A program made the translations under genes and the position numbers. A stretch of DNA of 64,000 bases. Source: Protopterus annectens (Eukaryota; Chordata; Ceratodontiformes; Protopteridae). The stretch is from NCBI RefSeq assembly GCF_019279795.1, contig NC_056743.1:871394478-871458477 (forward strand). Reading direction: 5' to 3'. Positions within the stretch are counted from its first letter, which is position 1, and each line of letters begins with the position of its first letter. A model generated the notes under the pieces. The model searched no databases, had not been told where the DNA came from, and was given only the letters and a program-made list of their open reading frames with translations. This document shows positions 34,230 to 45,917 of the stretch, piece by piece.

Positions 34230-34715
34230 ATTGGGTTATTTGACTTGAAGCAGAGCATTTACAAGCAACTTGCACTGTGAAATGTAAGAGTAGTAGTTAG
34301 AGAGGTTTTTAAGATTTGAGGGAAGATCCCTCCAGAGCTTGGGTCTTAGGGCCGAAAGGGAATGGTTAAATGACTGTAGTCTGGTTTTTGATGCCTGGAA
34401 TGGCTAAGAGATCTAAGATTATATGAGGAAGGCTATCTAAGTTAGCTAGAAGAAAAAGAAGGGTAGGAGTTTTCTATCATGAGCCATTAAAGTTGATAGC
34501 CAAGGAGTAGATTGGCTCATAGCTGAATAAGCAGCCAACTGGCTTTGACAAGTGTAAGATAGTGGTATTCATACTTCATGGAAAGGATAATGAAGCAGCA
34601 GATAGAGTTGGAGATTGTTTGGATGGTAGTAGAGTTTCTTTTGGATGCAGATGATACAAGAGGAAGGCAAGTACTCAAGTTGGGTTAGAAGAATCTAGTT
34701 GTAGTAGTAGCTCCA
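34230..34715. mobile_element. Unclassified interspersed repeat candidate
   Basis: The sequence GGGAAGATCCCTCCAGAGCT and the purine-rich body (AAGCAGCAGATAGAGTTGGA) read like a common interspersed retroelement fragment of fish and amphibian genomes. No second copy is in the window, so this rests on recall and is weak. Confidence 0.3.
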
Positions 34716-36095
34716 AACAGTGATTTACTTCCTTTACTTGAAAATAGTAGGGGTCCTTTATTTTATAACACTTATTTACAATCCATATACACAATGTGCA
34801 CAATATACAATACTTACATTATTTACACGTTTTACATATTGCAACAATTACCTTTTTCAACAACTTCAAAAATGAATAACATTAATCTTTTCTTTCTGTC
34901 TGATGCCCACTCCAACTTCCACAACCAAAACCTTATTTTTTTAATATGTTAGCCCAATCCCATCTTTCATTGAACATGTTTTTTTTACTCTTTGATTCCA
35001 AATCAACCATATTATACAAAACAATGTTTGTTATAAATTATTTTTATATAATGTCAACCTTTGTTCTTATAATTAAATTCAGTGATATCCATATTCAGTT
35101 TACCTATATGACACCCTCCAAATAATTTAACTCAAAAATATTTTTCCATAAAGTATTAACTCTTTTACACCTCAAAAATACATGCTCACTACTTTCAGTT
35201 TTTACAAAAAATACAATATCTATCCTTTTTACTTTCATAAGGCATATTCACCTTCACTGAGAATTTCTGTATTGACAATCTTCATAAACATCTCAACATT
35301 CCAATGTATCTTTACATCTTTCTATTCTTGCTTTAATTGCAATCTTTTTTCCTTTGTTTAACTCTTTCCATGGATATATCTGAAAATACATTTCTATAAT
35401 ATTATTATGCAAGAATTTCCTGTCACTTTCAATCTCATTCATGTTTATTTTCCAAAGTATAATTTTATTTTGATAATTTTGTATTTCATTATTATAACAT
35501 TCTCTTTTTATTTTTAAGTTAAAAATTCAACCATTTCTTTTCATATTTTAAATATAATATCTTTGTTAAAATGGACCCATCATCCCCTTAAACATTTTAT
35601 CACTCTATATTAATTTAAAGAGGCTGCATAAACTATAGGGTTTATTAAACTTAAACGTCTTTCTTCCTTATTAACATGCAAACCTCGTCTTTTAAGAGGG
35701 TTCAATCTAGACCCCCCCCCCAAGGAAAGGAAGACAGTATACTATATACTTCTTTCTGGAATACTGAACACACTTGCTAAACAAAGCAGTTGTAGACAAT
35801 ACAATTGAATTACTCAATTATATATTTTTCTTAAATGGCAATCTAAAAGATTTCCAAAATAAACAGCTATTTTTAGCTTTTCTTTCCATATCATCTCTGT
35901 ATTTTCTTGTTTCTGAAAACTTATTCCAAGTACCTTTATCTTTGTCATAGTAAATTGAATGCCTTCTATCACACCTTCAAAACCTAACCCTTGCTTTTTT
36001 CCTTTATTTATAGAAAATCATATTACTTGTATAACCTCATGTAAATATTTTATTGCTTTCCTCATTCCTATCTTATCTTTAGTAACAAGAATGAC

Positions 36096-36479
36096 TTAAT
36101 CCACATAATTTAACAAGATTGACATCCTTATTCCTTCATTAGAAATATAACTCATACTCCCCATTTCTTCATTAACAAGTATTGAAATAACATTCATTAC
36201 AAACACAAATATTATACCACTTAATAGACACCCTTGCATTATACCTTTCTCAAGTAATACATCTTCACTTAACCAACCATTTACTAATGCCTTGAGTATA
36301 TTAAACCAACATGCTATAATACAAATATGTTTTGTCTTTTTACTTATATTATATGCTTCAAATATTTCATATAAAATCTTATGCTGAATTGAATCAAAAG
36401 CTTTACTTAAACTGCTTACAATCATTTTAGCTTGGATGGTTCTATATAATAGACAATCTACTAAGTCTCTTATTGCCAA
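36096..36479 (-). pseudogene. Tx1/L1-type reverse transcriptase remnant
   Basis: A 127-codon frame with SLSKAFDSIQHKILYEIFE (first Asp block), GIMQGCLLSGIIFVFVMN (PQG-like block) and ISILVNEEM. It ends at LLNYVD followed directly by TAA, exactly where the second Asp of the YxDD active site should be. The enzyme would be inactive even without the other lesions. Downstream translation (GKKQGLGFEGVIEGIQFT) continues the RT. Confidence 0.82.
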
Positions 36480-36950
36480 TAATAAGTCTTGGACTTTTTT
36501 CCCTTTTATATGATATATGCACTAATTTATAACTTTACATACTTTCTCTTGCATTCTTTTTTTAATAATTGTCATAACATTTTATACTACATATTATTCA
36601 ATACTATTGGTCTCCAATTATTTATCTCACATTTATCACATATGTCTAGCCATTCATTTAACACCCTTAGGAACCATTTTTAAATGTAATACATTTTTAT
36701 ACAATCCATATTCTATTCCATCTGGACCTGCTGCCAATTCTAAATTAACTGTTCTTAATATATACTCTAGGTTTTCTATCCCAATTTTCTTTTCTAGCTC
36801 TTCATTATTGTTATCCAAAAATGTACCTATTTTCTATTTCTTAAATGTTGTCATAATATATTCTTTTACAATTCCCATAAATTATTCTTGTGTATATTGT
36901 ATGATGTGGCTTTTATATTTGTCATAACAGTATTATTCTCTTTAATTATT

Positions 36951-37307
36951 TTACTCAAATATGGAGCTGTTTCCTCTTTTTTCTCTGCAAAAAATATATT
37001 TACTTATGTAGCAAATATTCAATTTTTTATTTAACTCGTATAACTCTTGTTCTTTGACAAAAAATGTCATTTTTTCTAAACTATACATAGTATCATTACT
37101 TAATATCTTATATTTTATTTTACCACTTCTTAGTTTTCTTTTCTTCCAAATTAAATAACTCATTTTATACTTCTGTTTAAAGCTCAACCACCATTCATAC
37201 CAATCCTTATAAAATTCTCTCATTTCTAGATGATCCTGCCATAGATCTACTACATCAGATTTCCATTTATCATTCCATTTCACCTTATTTACTCTTTTTA
37301 ACCCCAT
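36951..37307 (-). pseudogene. Tx1/L1-type ORF2 linker region
   Basis: A 118-codon frame rich in Lys/Trp (FYKDWYEWWLSFKQKYKMSY, LIWKKRKLRSGKIKYKI) ending in CREKRGNSSIFE. This matches the basic linker between endonuclease and RT in Tx1/L1 LINEs, where an (A/R)xFFREKxENSS-like phrase is common. It has no independent function. Confidence 0.65.
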
Positions 37308-38154
37308 TCACTATTCATTTATACTCAGAATTTCCTTTTAACACAATCCAAATTGCCTTGTGATCTGGAAAAAAAAAACATCATCAACACTCCTTCTTGT
37401 ATTATTAATTACCAAATGAAATTAAAAAAATAATATTTTCCCATTTTTTTTCCTAACCTCTGCTATATGTCCAGGTATTTTTCTTCTAAATTCTTAATTG
37501 TTCATATTTTATAATGTCCCACACCAACTTAACCATCATACACCCTCTTTTTCTGCATTCTTAAATTACAGTTAAAATCCCCTTCTACAACTATTTCCAT
37601 ATTTATTGCAACATATTAAATAATGTTTCTAAACATTTCTGTCTTTTTGTCACATATGCATAAATTGTGATTATTCTAAAAATTTGTTTTTTTCCATGTT
37701 ACATCAAAAACTGCTGCTCTACCTACTATAACAAGTATAGTATCTAAATTGTTGTTGTAGCTCTAAAAAGAATAAGTATCCCAGAGCAAATCTCCTCCTA
37801 AATTCCAAACCACATTTTCTCCACCATACTTCTGTTTGACATTTCTCTTCATGTTAAAAATCTAATGTCTTCTAATATAATATCACTTTCCTGCTTTTTA
37901 CACTATTCTAAACCTCCTATTCTTCTTACTAACTTTTTCAAACTACTAAAATTTAATGCTAAGATTTTACATTTAATGCTGCATAATTACCAACATATTC
38001 AACCATTCTCTTTCTTTTTTGTACCCTTCTATACATTTTCTTTTTTTTTCTCTCTTGCACCCTTTTACCAATAGTATTCCTCTTTTGTTTGACTAAATTC
38101 CATTTCAAATCCTATCACTCAACCTTTCCTTTTTCCTCACCTTTTTTCTCTATA

Positions 38155-38424
38155 TCAAATCCTTTTTGAGATTCTTGCTCTGTTTATTGTACTTGATTTT
38201 TCCTGTTCACCTTGTATATCCCCTATTAATAATACTTTCTCTAAATTATCTGTGTTTTGATTTAAATCCATTGAATTCTCTATTATTCCTGACTCTATCT
38301 CATTTGCATTTTCCTCACATTCCATACCTAAATGACCCTTTTTATTACATTCATAACATTTCAATTCACAATTCCTCATATAATGCCCTGTCTTTCCACA
38401 TAAAAAAACACCATCTTTCAACAC
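38155..38424 (-). pseudogene. LINE ORF1 zinc-knuckle segment
   Basis: An 89-codon frame with two CCHC-like knuckles near its start: CGKTGHYMRNC and CYECNKKGHLGMEC. An acidic/Asn-rich tail follows. Zinc knuckles in ORF1 bind nucleic acid in Tx1-type LINEs. Its position upstream of, and in the same orientation as, the RT remnants supports the assignment. The rest of ORF1 (38430-39400) is broken by stops. Confidence 0.7.
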
Positions 38425-39584
38425 AATTATTAATCAAATAATCAGTTTTTCCACATAGAAAACATTTTCAGCTGCCCCCAATATTTTACAATGCCTTTGT
38501 CCCCTTCAATACTTATAATGCTAGAAATATGTACAATACTCTCATTTTCAATTTTCAAAATCACATTGCAGTTCCACACCCCAGTCCACAAACGTCTATC
38601 ATATACTTTTGACATGTCCATCTTTACACAACTTTAATAAATGTCCTTTTAAAGTATTTTTATTAACTTAAGTCCTAAATTGTATATTAATCTTTCTTTG
38701 TCTCTCTATAAAAAGTTTTAAATACGTATAAATACCATGACATACAGTTTTTCTTTTTTTCATATTCTTATAAGAATTACTTAACCAGTCTCAAAAATAA
38801 TATCACAAAATGTCTCTCTACTTATATGTATAAAAGCTCTTACCTTGCTTGCTTTAACTCCTAATGGTGTAACTACTTTGTTGCATACCTTATATTTTTC
38901 CACTTCAGAGTCTTCCTTATTTTCAAGTCATACAGTAAACAATTAACCTCAACCATCTCCTCAAATGATTTTCCTTTCACCACTATTTTTTCTTTTTGTT
39001 GAAACTCTTCTCTCTGAATTTTGTCCATTAGCTTGCCCATGATATATCTTTGCCACTCTCAGGTTCACTCAGTTCTACCATAGCCATAAGAATTAATTCC
39101 ACGGCTTCAATAAAGAGGTTTTGCTGAAAGATGATCTTCCGAAACACATAAAGGCATTACTGCCTTTCTTTGTACATCCATCTCTTGCTCTTGAAAATGA
39201 TTGACAGCCTTTTCCAATTCAGCAACACCATCAACTCACTTTATGAAAGACTCACCATCCTTGCACACTTCCACCACAACAACCTCATTTGTATCAACAA
39301 CCATGTTGTTGACTCCATATTCACTTAATTCATGCCTCACTACTACTTCCATCTTTCTTTGTTATTATTTCAATGTTGTCTCCCTGCTTCTCTGAGCTGT
39401 CTCCACTCCCATAAGGGAAGCAAGAAGTACAACCAGAAAAGACGTTCCCATACGCTAACAGAGTAGGGAAAGTTCTCCAGTGCCATGGTCAAATTTCCCC
39501 TAATTTGTACAAATACTACCTTGAGTGTCTTTTGAAAAGAGGAAACTGACATAGTGGGACTAACCTGGTCAAGAAAATAACAAC

Positions 39585-39636
39585 AATAATAATAGTAATA
39601 ATAATAATAATAAATAGTAATCATCATCATCATCAT
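39585..39636. repeat. (AAT)n / (TCA)n compound microsatellite
   Basis: Imperfect AAT units to about 39612, then five TCA units at 39621-39636. Confidence 0.9.
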
Positions 39637-39644
39637 AGCACTAT

Positions 39645-40375
39645 CTCAGAGATTATTTGAATGAGAAGGAGACTAAGCAGCTTCAAGAAAAAACTGAAGA
39701 TAAAAGCTGCAGATAGATATGGGTAAAAAGTGCAGCTGCCCAGAGTACAAGCTGCTAGGGAGCATGATTGGCAAATGACAATAGTGCAAAAGTGCAGTTC
39801 TGGCATATGTGGTCACAGCTGAAGTGCTCACTGTATGGTGATATAACTGTAGTAAGCTGTTTGTCACATTTGTGGCAGCTTGTTATAATTTCAGAGTACA
39901 GAGAGTTTTTTTTCAGATCGCTTGCAATTCACTTAAGAGCATTCTTTTTATCCTTCTTTTTGTATATAAACATATGTTTGCTACTTCTGTTAGTTTGTAA
40001 TCACGTGTAGATCTTTCATTTGTTAGTATTGGGGTTAACATTTCAGCATTGTTTGATAGTATAATTTAACTAACAACTCCCATATGAGCTGCTAAGTACT
40101 ATTACGTAATAAAATTATGGTTTTCATCTTTTACATTAAAGTCTCCTTCCTGTTAAATGGTGACAGACATTACTTAGTCTTACTCTGGCTGATTATCAGT
40201 AGATTAAAATGATATTGTTGGTAATGACATTTATGACAGTTTAGTGTTATGTCTGTACTGATATTTGGATTATGTACTACTTTTAATGATGTTATAGTAT
40301 TCGTTGAGGAATATATAATTACATGTGTGTCTCTGATATGCCTCTTTTGTATTTGCTTGTGACTTAGGTCATGGC
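39645..40375. other. Unassigned sequence between two LINEs
   Basis: No recognised exon or repeat boundary. Confidence 0.35.
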
Positions 40376-40379
40376 TGAA

Positions 40380-43300
40380 TAGTTTACTTCCCTGGTGCAA
40401 TGGACGTATTAGAGAGGGCAATCTCTGATCATGCTATGGTAGTAGAGTGGAGGGTGAAAGATAGAGAGGAAAGGAAGGAAATGTACCCTGGGAAAGTGGA
40501 AATGGTCTGAGTTAGATGGTTAAAGGGTGTGGTAGGACCGGTGGTCAGTGAAAATGTGGGAGACGGTGTTTTTTAACGTCATAAAAGAGTGCGATAGAGT
40601 AAAGGTGGTATGGAGAGAAGAAATATGTTTTAACTAGGGAGAAGGAAAAGGCTGAGGAAAGATACAATCAGAGAAGATGTTGAGGCAATTCCAGGAGGAT
40701 TTTGTGGAGGAGGATGTAGGAAGGGTGACGCAGGTAAGAAATTTAGAGGACAGTTCTAAGAGGTTAGCACTCAGATGACGGCACAGTGGTAGGGGAAAGC
40801 AGATGTGATTTTAAATATATTGCTTGTAGGCCAAAAGACATGAGGAAAAGGATTTGGATTTTAGAGATTAAAGATGCAGAGGATAATAGGATATGCAGAA
40901 GTGAGGTGATAACAGAACTGTTTAGGTCTTTTTATAATGAGCTATATGCTAGAATGGGGAGACAGGGTAGGAAATTTAGAAAATGAATGCCTTCAGTCTA
41001 TGGTTGAAGGAAAGAGGAGTTTAAAGAAGCAGCATTTTGCAAAGTGGTATCAGCTGATAAGCACATGAAGAGATAGAATCAGTGACAATCAGATAGTTTT
41101 CCTACTGACTTCTATAAACTTTTAGGCTTTGAGATGGCCAGTAAGATGACTGCAATACTTAACAGCATAACAGATGAGGTATTACCAGAATCTATGAGCG
41201 AGACCTCAACAATGGTGCTTTCAAAAAAGGGGGATCCTGAGCACCCTGTAAAGTTTTGCCTCATTTTCCTCTGTAATGCTGATGCCAAGGTATTAGTGAG
41301 GGTTATGGCAGTTAAAATGGAGAGAATATTCTTCAGGTATTACAGCAGGTAGAGATTGAAATTGTAACGGGAAGGTCATCAGGGGATCATTGGAAGGTGT
41401 TATTCAATTTAGTAGCTGGGGCATAAAAGGAGGAAGAGAAATGGGAAGGGGAAGGCAGGAATGATATTACTACATAATCCAAAAGCATTTGCTATGGTTA
41501 CAGTAGAAAATCAATTAATTGGGACCTAGGGTAGTTCAGATAATCAAACTGTTCAGGTAATCAAACATATAATTGAACTGGATAAAAATTTTCTAAAAAT
41601 GTTTTTTATGAACATTAAACAAGAAAATAAAAAAAAATACTTTAATTACAAAATGATAGAGTATTATTGTAATACAAGCTCAAAAAACAAATACTTATAA
41701 TGTTTACATATTCAGACTTTATGATTTTCCTACCCGAAAACTTTGGAAGGCTGCGTTCGAGTAATCAACATTCAGATAATCGACTCTCTACTGTAATTGT
41801 AATAGCTTAATGGAGAGCATATTCTAGAAAAGGGAAGAGTTCTTTGATCTGGTGAATGCATTATATAAAGATTAATCTGCATGCACAGCTGTGAATAGAG
41901 GACTGTCGTAGAGGGTCTGGTTAAAAAAGACTACATGGCAGAGGTTCCATCTCTTACCAGGTACTTTTATTTTGGTGACAGAAATGTTGACATAGATAAG
42001 ATAAACTCTAGAAGGTAAAGGGAAAGTAGAAAGTAGTGGTAGCATTTTTTCCTATTTTTTTTCTCTGCCTCAGCTGACTATCAGTGGACCTTCTGCCTCT
42101 CCTCATTCACTGGTCTACGTATCTCCTCCTGACCGTCTCCTGACTTTCTTAGATAAGGGTTAAAGCCATCATAGCGATCAAGGCATCCCATGTCCTTGTC
42201 ATACTGATTTAAAAAGTGTTTTCACTTAATTTTTCTTTCTCCCCCTGTGAAGAGGAAACAGCTGATCCATTGTGGACTAATTTCCACAACGTCTAGGGAA
42301 CTACAATACAGAATTAAGAAGCTTGTATAACATTGCCAAAGGTATATATTGCAATAGAAGATTAGATAAAATAGTATATTGGATACACACTCAGGTATGG
42401 TCCAGACCTTGGGAGTGAGGCCCAGGGTGATTAGGATGATGGTTCTCCCTTCGGTAATTAGAAGCATATGTTTATGTTTGCACGAATGAAGAAAAGAATA
42501 GAATAGATGCTAAGAATTAGTATGAGATGGGAAAAGGGATAAAAAAGGGAAGGATAGATTTAGGGAAGATGATGAGACAGAAGGTTAAGGTATGCCTGAT
42601 TTTTGCTTGTATACTGTAGTGGTTATTATTGATATGACATGGAGGATTAAGAATGAAGAGTTAATCAGGGTGAACTGGGAGGTCAATATAGAAGAGGACA
42701 GTCAGGAGATGGTGGCTAGAGAACTGAAGACTAGTGATGGCTAGAGAACAGAAGAATAGTGAAAGGTGAAGCAGTTGATGAGGTGGAATGCGGAATATGA
42801 GGTCAGGAAGAGCTGGAGATTAAGGGAAACGTTAAGTGAGAATATTAGGAAGAAGTTTGGGGAAGTGTTGAAAGGATATGGGAATTACAATTGGTTGAGT
42901 ATCTGATATTTGATAATACAGAGTGAGATATTCCAGGGAAAACAACAGATTAAAGGAAACTATGATATATGAAAGAGTTAGCTATTGTAAAGTGTGATTA
43001 ATGTTGTATGGGGGAATGTTTATGGTAAGTATGGTGGGGGTGGAAAAGGTAAAGGGGAAATTAATGGGTAATTTATTAGAGTGTGGCTGGAAAAAGATTA
43101 CAGGCAAACTGGGAAGATTTACAAGAGTGTGGGAGAAGGAATGCTGTTAAGATTTTCAAGAGATTATACAGTAGGTGGATTAAGGAAGATGAAAGACAGG
43201 AGGAGTTGGAGGATGTCTGGAAGGATTCTTGGAATTTGCTTAAGAGTTTAACAGTAGTGGGGTTGGCATATGCATTGTTGGAAAGAGTTGCTTGGGTGTT

Positions 43301-43720
43301 GTAGAGCATCTAGAAGGGTATTTGAGGAGATATGAAGTGTAGACGATAAATGGAGAAGATTACAGGCATATGTGGTGGGAATATAAAAGCATAGGTGGGA
43401 GGTTATTTGGGAAATATGGGGGCAGGTGTATGGTGACTGTCCAGGGTTGAACTGGATGCTATGAATGTTTGAGGTAGTAAAGGATGAAAGGACAGAGTGT
43501 AAAGGGGATAAAGGTAAATTGTAAGTGGTGGTACAAGTAGTCAAGAGTAAGATATCTTAGTATCAGAATCACACAGGTACTAAGAGTAAACAAGGCTGAG
43601 ATCAAGTGATATGGAGGGTTTGTATGGAGATTTAATGGGTGAAGAAAATCAATTCTACAAGGGGCTAGTTGGTGTGGTGCAATGGCCTGGTATCCCATAC
43701 TGCTTCAGAATGTCCACAGT
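40380..43720 (+). mobile_element. L1/Tx1-type LINE, copy C, highly decayed
   Basis: Plus-strand frames at 40786-40986 (RKRIWILEIKDAEDNRICRS then LFRSFYNELY) and 41134-41352 (ITDEVLPESMSETSTMVLSK then DAKVLVRVMAVKMERIF) match the region just before and at the start of an L1-type RT. 43083-43304 looks like the C-terminal Trp-rich end. No long frame survives. A pogo-like MITE lies inside. Confidence 0.7.
41501..41793. mobile_element. pogo/Tigger-like MITE
   Basis: A 293-bp element with inverted ends CAGTAGAAAATCAATTA (left) and, read inverted, CAGTAGAGAGTCGATTATCT (right). It is flanked by TA on both sides (41499-41500 and 41794-41795), the target duplication of Tc1/mariner-pogo elements. Internal words GATAATC/GTAATC fit the Tigger-like terminal style. 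There is no transposase. Inserted in LINE copy C. Confidence 0.8.
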
Positions 43721-43759
43721 AAGTGGCAGGGTATGGAAACACTATTCTTCTGTAAGCTA

Positions 43760-45603
43760 ACAAAGGATATATAGACTGGATTTGCAAGCTATAATAACCC
43801 ATCACATAACTATGCAAAATTGTAAGCTGGTTGAGTGTTCTACAGCCAAGTTGGCAAATGAATTATCGCTCCTCATTCTAAGATTTGACTATTCCCTCAA
43901 TAATTCCTTCCTGACCCCCTTCTCCAGCAGCCTAGTATAGACTTTCTAAGGGTGTTGAAAAGCCTTATTTTCCTGCAGTTGGAACACACCTAATGATCTT
44001 CTTTCATAAAGAAAGGGCATTCTACTCTAGTTCAGCAGTCCAGATGTACCTTGCAGACAACATTAAAGTGGTGTGTTCACCCCTTACCCAGTCCTGTCCA
44101 GTGCCTTGAATATCTTCAGATGCATTTTGTACACACCTGCAGTGCTAGAACTGGCTAGGTCCTTGTGTATAATGATTTAATCTACAGCAACAGAACCAAG
44201 CCCACCAGAAATTTCAGGCCCTGCCTTTTGATAGGATGGAATGTTTACTAGGCTAGAGAATTGCTCAAAAGTTCCTTTAACACTTCTTACACTAGTTTAA
44301 CACAACTGATTAATCCCCCACCTTCCCTCTCTGAAGTACAAAACTGTTTTCCAAATTCTTTCCCAAACCAGCTGATAATTCTTCTCTGCATCCTCATCAA
44401 AGTCCTACCATGTTCAGGCTTTTACTTCAGCACTTGCCGTCACTGCAGCATTTTTCATAGCTGAATTGTTTAAAAACAAACTCTGTTCTGGCCAAATGGC
44501 CAACGTGAAAGAGTGTTTTCATCCTTCTTGTAGAAAAGACCTCTGGACAAATCTATGAGTTTAACTTGCTGCAAACAGGTAACTAATTGTGAACACCCAA
44601 TGGATAGAGGGAGTTGTTACAATAACTGACTATGAAGCTGGAAAACAAACTTCCCCCTCCTCCTAGTTGCATTAACTAAAAACAGCGATTGCTATTTCTA
44701 AGGAGTTTTCCATTTTCATATATAACATTGATCCCAGTTTTGTTCTCAGCACTGGTCATCTCTTGCTTTGTACCCTAAACATAGGCTGCCAGAGATAAAT
44801 CAGTAGGTCATAAATACTGACCTATCAGTTAAATCAGGAGATCCCTATGTAAACATTACTCAGAAGATCATCTGTTTCATCTTAACAGTTTTTTTCTTAC
44901 CATGGGTATTCACCAGCAGACTTTTGTACCACCAAAAAGATAAACACCAACTTCCTTCTGCTACAGGCTGCCACTTGAATGACTGAGGTCTTGCCCAGTC
45001 TTACTGCAAGCATAACCTAAGTCTTCACAAACGTAGAAGCTCATCTCACCAAGAGATTTCCACCAGCATGCCTAATAGAAACAAACAACTAATTATGGGT
45101 TTTCTTGCTCTATATGGGTCATGCTCCATTTGGAAAATCCAAATCACCACCAACAGGTGATCAATTAAAATATCTTCCCCTTTCTTCACCTGAGTATAAA
45201 AACCAAACATCCTCAGGACTAACAACATAATAACAAAGTTTAGAAAGTGACCTTCGGCAATATATATAGCAACACTATGCGCACTTATGAGTCTCCTTGT
45301 GTTTAAAAATGGTGTTCTGCCATTGCTGTCCCATTATAAAATGTTTTTTTTATCTGCAGTCTCACCTAATCATAATGCCAGGAAAAAATCATTGCTCAAT
45401 CCATGATTTACACAGTACAGAAATCCAAAAACAACTAACTGTCCAGGGGCTGAGATTCAGGAAAATATTATTTTCAGTCCTGCTTCTTCAGACATGAGTC
45501 ATTCTCCAAGTAAGTCCAAGTAAGATGGCCACCCCCCTTAGACACCGTATCCTTCTTCTACAGGAAGAGAGAATACTTTGCACAGACATTTGGCACATAA
45601 GCC
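43760..45603. other. Unassigned sequence
   Basis: No coding exon with splice context or transposon end recognised. Confidence 0.4.
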
Positions 45604-45611
45604 CAGGAAAT

Positions 45612-45909
45612 TAGGGTTACCACCTGTCCCTCTCTAAGTGGGACAGTTCCTATGTGGGCCGATGTGTCCCATGAAAAAAAAACTTGAAAAAAGGCAAATG
45701 CTATGAGATTTAATTTCCTCTGAAAGGTTATTTTGTACCTGAAATGCCAAACTATTGTGTGAAACAGCAGACAACTGACATTCTATAAGAATTAGATTTT
45801 ATTTTTGCAAAAATGTAAATTCCAGTCCTTTGCACTAATTGTAGGTATGGTTTGCCCTACAAAATATCATGTTACCATAAAAATGTCCTACTTTTGACAG
45901 GCAGCTCTA
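45612..45909. mobile_element. hAT-like MITE, different family
   Basis: A 298-bp element starting TAGGGTTACCACCTGTCCC and ending with an imperfect inverse (GACAGGCAGCTCTA). Flanks CAGGAAAT (45604-45611) and CAAGAAAT (45910-45917) match 7 of 8, fitting an 8-bp hAT target duplication. The body is unlike the 6.5-kb MITE. Confidence 0.65.
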
Positions 45910-45917
45910 CAAGAAAT

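Larger units (their letters stand above)
34740..39400 (-). mobile_element. L1/Tx1-type LINE with zinc-knuckle ORF1, copy B
   Basis: Minus-strand remnants in the right order: a gag-like zinc-knuckle frame (38155-38424), the endonuclease-RT linker (36951-37307), RT (36096-36479) and a long AT-rich C-terminal part. An AATAAA on the minus strand near 34757 may mark the 3' end. Extremely AT-rich and full of stops. Confidence 0.75.

Noticed and set aside
34230-34715. Host gene exon
   Set aside because: No open frame with splice sites. The text resembles an interspersed repeat, and only a weak repeat call was kept.
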